From Algoriphagus boseongensis (GTDB taxonomy: Bacteria; Bacteroidota; Bacteroidia; Cytophagales; Cyclobacteriaceae): a stretch of DNA of 64,000 nt. The position numbers and the translations under genes were made by a program. Under the pieces are notes generated by a model, which was given only the letters and a program-made list of their open reading frames with translations, was not told where the DNA came from and ran no database searches. Below are positions 60,417-64,000 of this stretch, piece after piece; the first letter of the stretch is position 1, and each line of letters begins with the position of its first letter. The stretch is from positions 62,001 through 126,000 of the forward strand of contig NZ_SNYF01000005.1 in the NCBI RefSeq assembly GCF_004362805.1, written 5' to 3'.

Positions 60417-61112
60417 ATGACATTAAATTCTAATATCAAATTCCTCCGAAAGAAAAAAGGCTTAACTCAGGAGTCCTTGGCTGAGGCTCTGGGGATTTCC
60501 CGCTCCAAACTCGCAGGATATGAGCTGAATATTACTCCTCCGCTGGATACATTGGTAAGAATAGCTGAGTATTTCAGCATTTCTTTGGATATCCTGATAA
60601 AGGAAAATCTGGGAAGCTATACTGAATATAAGCTTCGTGAACTCTTAGAGACAGATCAATTTTTGAGGGGCCGAAAGCTCCGAATTCTTGCTACGACTGT
60701 AGATGAGCAGGGTAGGGAACTAATTGAAGTGGTATCACAACGAGCTAAAGCCAGTTATTTGGCAGGATTTTCTGATCCAGAGTTTATTTCTGAATTGCCC
60801 AAGTTTTCCTTGCCGTTCCTTCCTATGGATAAAAAGCATCGGGTTTTTCAGGTGGATGGGGATTCTATGTTGCCTATTCTGGACGGGGCTTGGATTGTTT
60901 GTGAATATGTGGAGGATTGGACTGCTATAAAGGATGGAGAACGCTATGTTATTGTCACGGAGCAAGACGGGGTGACTTTTAAAATTGCCTATAACAGAAT
61001 CAAGACCGAGCAGAAATTGCTGCTTTGCTCAGCCAACCCTATCTATCCTCCTTTCGAAGTAGAAGCAAGTCAGATTCGTGAAGTTTGGAAATATCGGTTG
61101 GCGATGAGTTAA
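60417..61112 (+). CDS. XRE-family repressor with S24 (LexA/CI-type) peptidase domain
   Basis: The product is 231 residues. The helix-turn-helix (about 5-60) is NIKFLRKKKGLTQESLAEALGISRSKLAGYE. The C-terminal S24 domain has the Ser-Lys dyad S150 (VDGDSMLPI) and K189 (GVTFKIAYN). An A116-G117 pair in SYLAGFSD is the likely self-cleavage site. It resembles LexA/CI repressors cleaved after DNA damage. It stands divergent from dinB, suggesting damage-controlled regulation, which is inference. Its ATG abuts a repeat array. Confidence 0.9.
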   Translation: MTLNSNIKFLRKKKGLTQESLAEALGISRSKLAGYELNITPPLDTLVRIAEYFSISLDILIKENLGSYTEYKLRELLETDQFLRGRKLRILATTVDEQGRELIEVVSQRAKASYLAGFSDPEFISELPKFSLPFLPMDKKHRVFQVDGDSMLPILDGAWIVCEYVEDWTAIKDGERYVIVTEQDGVTFKIAYNRIKTEQKLLLCSANPIYPPFEVEASQIREVWKYRLAMS

Positions 61113-61226
61113 TGGTTTAAGATAGCTTCGCAGATATTTTTAAGATAGCCCTGCGGGCAAATACCCTATTTAGCTGAACGAAGTGAAGCATATTTTGCCG
61201 AAGGCATATATTACTTAAGTTATCTT
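61113..61226. repeat. Hairpin-rich spacer
   Basis: Small perfect stems GCCC, TGC, GGGC and TGCC, GAA, GGCA lie near 61150 and 61195, among AT-rich words such as AAGATAGC. The first may terminate the repressor transcript. No gene is seen. Confidence 0.55.
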
Positions 61227-61739
61227 TTATTCATCCTCCAGCTCCACGATCACCTCAATCTCTACAGCAATGTTGTTTGGTAAGGCCGCAACTCCGACTG
61301 CAGATCGGGCATGCTTTCCTTTTTCTCCAAATACTTCCACCATCAAATCAGAAAATCCATTGATGACACGGGGATGTCCGGTAAAATCAGGGGCAGAGTT
61401 AACCATCCCTAAGACTTTGACAAACTGTTTGATTTTGCTGAGATCTCCGGTAGCTGCTTTCAATACGGCTATGATTTCCAGTCCAGTCAATCTTGCCGCT
61501 TCATAGCCCTGCTCCGGAGTCAGGTCTTCCCCGACTTTTCCAAACACATCCGGTCCATTCCCTGCTAAAAACAGCAAATTGCCAACCTGCTTCCATTTGA
61601 CATAATTGGCCATAGGCTGGCTCACTTCAGGTAGTTCAAGGCCAAGTTCCTTCAGTTTCTCCTCAGGACTTTGGGCAAAAGCCTGATTGAGGCCTGCAAA
61701 AACCATTACGCAAAAGAATAAAGAGAGGAGTTTTTTCAT
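61227..61739 (-). CDS. Exported RidA-family protein
   Basis: The product is 170 residues with a signal peptide ending QAFAQS. The YjgF/RidA core runs from about 30; the conserved Arg is kept in HARSAVGVAALPNNIAVEIEVIVE. Intracellular RidA deaminates reactive enamines; an exported version must have some other substrate or role. Contrast the Arg-less RidA domain fused to the aldo-keto reductase at 21107. Confidence 0.85.
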   Translation of the reverse strand: MKKLLSLFFCVMVFAGLNQAFAQSPEEKLKELGLELPEVSQPMANYVKWKQVGNLLFLAGNGPDVFGKVGEDLTPEQGYEAARLTGLEIIAVLKAATGDLSKIKQFVKVLGMVNSAPDFTGHPRVINGFSDLMVEVFGEKGKHARSAVGVAALPNNIAVEIEVIVELEDE

Positions 61740-61808
61740 AGCTAAGTGAAGTTTTACCTATCCAAGCTAATTCATTCTGTGTATTTTTCAGCCAGAAATT
61801 TCTGATTT

Positions 61809-62270
61809 ATGTCCTCGATTGCCATAGTACCTTTTCATCCCTCATTAAAAAACCATTTCGAATCCATCAATAAGCAATGGGTAATGAAGTATTTTTCCTT
61901 AGAGCCTTTTGATCTAGCTCAGCTGGAAAATCCTGAACAAACCATACTCGAAAAAGGTGGGGAAATCATTTTTGCTCAAGTTGGAGATGAGATTTTGGGA
62001 ACAGTAGCCCTGATTCCTGAAGGTGAGAATACTTGTGAAATGATCAAAATGGGGGTCTTGCCATCCGCACAGGGAAAAGGAATTGGGCTGGCACTGGGTA
62101 AGGCTATTATTCTAAAGGCGAAGGAAAGAGGCTTTTCCAAAATGGAATTGTACTCCAGTACCAAACTTGATTCAGCACTTAGGCTTTATAAAAAGTTAGG
62201 ATTTCAGGAGATTGAGGTAGGTTGTAATCCCTATGGAAGATGTGATGTCAAAATGGAACTTGCCCTTTGA
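61809..62270 (+). CDS. GNAT-family N-acetyltransferase
   Basis: The product is 153 residues. The acetyl-CoA binding signature is MGVLPSAQGKGIGLALGKAIILKAKERGF. The late SSTKLDSALRLYKKLGFQEIEVGCNPYGRCDVKMEL matches the carbon-nitrogen acetyltransferases that keep a NPYGR-like tail. The substrate is unknown. It is monocistronic. Confidence 0.88.
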   Translation: MSSIAIVPFHPSLKNHFESINKQWVMKYFSLEPFDLAQLENPEQTILEKGGEIIFAQVGDEILGTVALIPEGENTCEMIKMGVLPSAQGKGIGLALGKAIILKAKERGFSKMELYSSTKLDSALRLYKKLGFQEIEVGCNPYGRCDVKMELAL

Positions 62271-62374
62271 ATTGGTGCAAAAACCTAATTTATGTCACTT
62301 TTTAGGCTGATTTTAGGCAAGGGTTTTTGATGAAAGAATGGCCAACTTTAGGTTCAAACTAAACCCGGAAAGCC

Positions 62375-63205
62375 ATGAAAACTATTGTCGTCCCATTTGA
62401 TTTTTCAGGGTATTCATTGGAAGCACTGAAGACTGCCCAAAAAATAAGCTCCAAAACAGGAGCCAGAATTATTTGTGTAACCGTTATCCCATCTGAGATT
62501 GATTGGGATTTATTACCGGAGGAGGCTCAGCAAAAGCATCCTGAATTGATTGAGGAAAAAGAGGAGGCCATGGATATTTTACCTAATTATATCCGCATGG
62601 TAGCTCCTGCCAAGGCACCCATTGAACCCGTGGTCAAAATAGGTGTTCCTTACGAACAGATTCTTCGTATAGCGGAACATAATAAAGCAGATCTTCTAGT
62701 TGTTGGAGCTTATGGAAAGGGTTATGAGGAGGGGAAATTTGTAGGTTCAAATCTCCAGAGAGTTCTAAGAAATGCGACTTGTCCGGTTTTGGCTGTCAAG
62801 AAAGCATTGGATGGAAATTCATTTCGAAAACTTGCTTTTGCAACTGTATTTGATCAAGCTGGGAAAAAGGCTTTCGAAAAAATTCTTCCTTTGGCAAAAG
62901 CATTTAAGACTTCGATCCATTTGCTCTACATCAATACTCCTGAGCACTTTACCAATTCCTCAGAATCGGATGCTATGATGGCAGAGTTTGCTAAGGGACA
63001 TGAGCAATTTGTAATTCACAGACATGTCTACAATCATTCTGATCCGGATCATGGAATATTGGAGTTTTGCCATGCCAACGGAATCAATTTGGTTTCCCTT
63101 GTTTCCAGAGTCAAGTCTGCAAGTTCATCTTACCTGGTCGGGACTACTGAAACCTTGATATTTAAATCTGATTTTGGGGTGTTGAGTTTGAGAGTTCATG
63201 ATTAA
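62375..63205 (+). CDS. Universal stress protein with two USP domains
   Basis: The product is 276 residues with tandem USP folds (about 1-145 and 150-276). The first has the ATP-binding pattern VVGAYGKGYEEGKFVGSNLQRVLRNATCPVL. The second, with LVSRVKSASSSYLVGTTETLIFKSDFGVLSL, is degenerate. USP proteins bind nucleotides and modulate stress survival. It is monocistronic with a strong terminator. Confidence 0.9.
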   Translation: MKTIVVPFDFSGYSLEALKTAQKISSKTGARIICVTVIPSEIDWDLLPEEAQQKHPELIEEKEEAMDILPNYIRMVAPAKAPIEPVVKIGVPYEQILRIAEHNKADLLVVGAYGKGYEEGKFVGSNLQRVLRNATCPVLAVKKALDGNSFRKLAFATVFDQAGKKAFEKILPLAKAFKTSIHLLYINTPEHFTNSSESDAMMAEFAKGHEQFVIHRHVYNHSDPDHGILEFCHANGINLVSLVSRVKSASSSYLVGTTETLIFKSDFGVLSLRVHD

Positions 63206-63218
63206 ATGGGCCGAAAAT

Positions 63219-63256
63219 AAAAAAGGGCTGTTGAATAAGTTCAACAGCCCTTTTTT
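63219..63256. terminator. Bidirectional terminator
   Basis: GGGCTGTTGAA (63225-63235), loop TAAG and TTCAACAGCCC (63240-63250), an 11-bp perfect stem flanked by A and T runs, between convergent genes. Confidence 0.9.
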
Positions 63257-63264
63257 ATTTGCTT

Positions 63265-64000
63265 TTACCAGAATCTGAATCGTTTCTCATAGATTCTGTC
63301 TCGGAAAATCCAGTTGTCAAAGATGTCTCGGGATAAGTAAATTTCCACCCCGGCACTAAAAGTTAGGTATCCATCATACCGATGTGTAAGACCGGATCCT
63401 CTTCGGATTCTACCTCTGTTTTGCAGTATTTTTTGCACATCCGGTTCTCCATTATCTAAGACAAAATTTGGGTTTCGGATCGCCAGTCTCAATCGGTCCG
63501 GGTTATTTCCACTTACATAATCTTCCACTAAGTCCAAATAGAACTCGCTGACATTGTAAGCAGAAATATCATCCATGTAGTCTGTTAGGGTATACCTATA
63601 ATTTCCCTCAAACTTGAAATCCATATATACATTCAACTTGTATTTGAAGCCAAGTCCCATGGGAAATACTATGATGTATTTTTCGTACGGGTTGTTTTCA
63701 AGTTGAAAGGGGCGAAGATCTACCCACTCCCCACGCAATTGGGTTTGGGGATTATTGGTTGACATTCCTAATCCAAAAAAGATATAAGGATTCCAGAGAT
63801 GTCTGGTGATGTTATTTAGCTTGACTGGATGCCAGTAATATTCAATGATACCGGCAATTTCCATGTTTTTGGCCCGGAAAGTTAAATTTCTTGGTGTTCT
63901 ATAGGCTCTAGGATCCGAGGGTAAATCCTGACCAGACATCTTGTAATAGGTGAACTCTCCCCTGGCTTTTAGGTGGGTTCCAAATATATAATTAAAGGAA
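63265..64000 (-). CDS. Outer membrane barrel protein, DUF6089/PorG-like, truncated by window edge
   Basis: The frame stays open without a stop from 63265 to the right edge, so the N-terminus lies outside; an internal Met at 63939 is probably not the start. The visible 245 residues are rich in aromatic beta strands and include RTPRNLTFRAKNMEIAGIIEYYW, NPYIFFGLGMS and a C-terminus YEKRFRFW. This resembles the DUF6089 family, which I recall includes the type IX secretion protein PorG. The family call is moderate; the type IX role is a guess. Confidence 0.65.
   Translation of the reverse strand, partial: SFNYIFGTHLKARGEFTYYKMSGQDLPSDPRAYRTPRNLTFRAKNMEIAGIIEYYWHPVKLNNITRHLWNPYIFFGLGMSTNNPQTQLRGEWVDLRPFQLENNPYEKYIIVFPMGLGFKYKLNVYMDFKFEGNYRYTLTDYMDDISAYNVSEFYLDLVEDYVSGNNPDRLRLAIRNPNFVLDNGEPDVQKILQNRGRIRRGSGLTHRYDGYLTFSAGVEIYLSRDIFDNWIFRDRIYEKRFRFW

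Overview
The window is about 64 kb of chromosomal DNA from a Bacteroidota bacterium, most likely an Algoriphagus-like member of the Cytophagales (family Cyclobacteriaceae). The taxonomic call is inference. It rests on TAnnTTTG-type minus-7 promoter boxes, sigma-70/FecR pairs with a DUF4974-type tail, DUF4924, DUF4174, DUF1080 and DUF6089-like proteins, many SPII lipoproteins and moderate GC. Both edges cut genes: a lipoprotein at 1-475 and an outer membrane barrel at 63265-64000.

Region 1 (0.5-12.7 kb) is an envelope and metal island. It holds a PepSY membrane protein behind a Fur-like palindrome, then an overlapping operon of GT2 transferase, a lipid-A-N-domain/ArnT-like fusion, an OmpR-type regulator and a histidine kinase. 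An RND metal-efflux permease fused to its own TolC-type channel and a periplasmic adaptor follow. TTAAG boxes at exact 11-bp spacing precede both transcription units, so the regulator probably controls its own operon and the pump. Region 2 (12.7-18.5 kb) has a phosphatase-superfamily enzyme and an ECF sigma/FecR pair. The usual TonB receptor is replaced by an STN-domain protein ending in a surface-repeat barrel. A stand-alone paralogue of that barrel follows, and its promoter matches the sigma gene's promoter in sequence and spacing.

Region 3 (18.5-28 kb) carries small membrane and secreted proteins, Ogt, an aldo-keto reductase/RidA fusion, an APC permease and the Pta-AckA acetate pathway. 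Region 4 (27.8-34.8 kb) is accessory: a REP-associated transposase with five matching hairpins, a perfectly phased 21-bp minisatellite, two integron-like gene cassettes without an integrase, a CDF transporter, an APC permease and a long palindromic repeat array around a GxxExxY nuclease-fold gene. Region 5 (34.8-53.3 kb) holds a Ca-type P-ATPase, LepA, FolD, tRNA-Leu(GAG), a PurF-like enzyme, M42 and M28 peptidases, an MNT/HEPN pair, a pentapeptide protein, a creatininase-family enzyme and two ferritin-like Tat-type proteins. Region 6 (53.3-64 kb) has the DabA/DabB inorganic-carbon uptake pair with a divergent LysR regulator, DNA polymerase IV and an S24-type repressor separated by an inserted four-helix-bundle gene, a secreted RidA, a GNAT enzyme and a universal stress protein.

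One theme recurs through the intergenic DNA: islands of short words repeated with strict phase (TTACGA, GAATATC and CCGTC every 7 bp; GAAATA every 11 bp). Two four-helix-bundle genes are bracketed by such arrays in inverted orientation, and gene-less versions lie elsewhere. This looks like a family of small uncharacterised mobile elements and is the best candidate here for an undescribed system.
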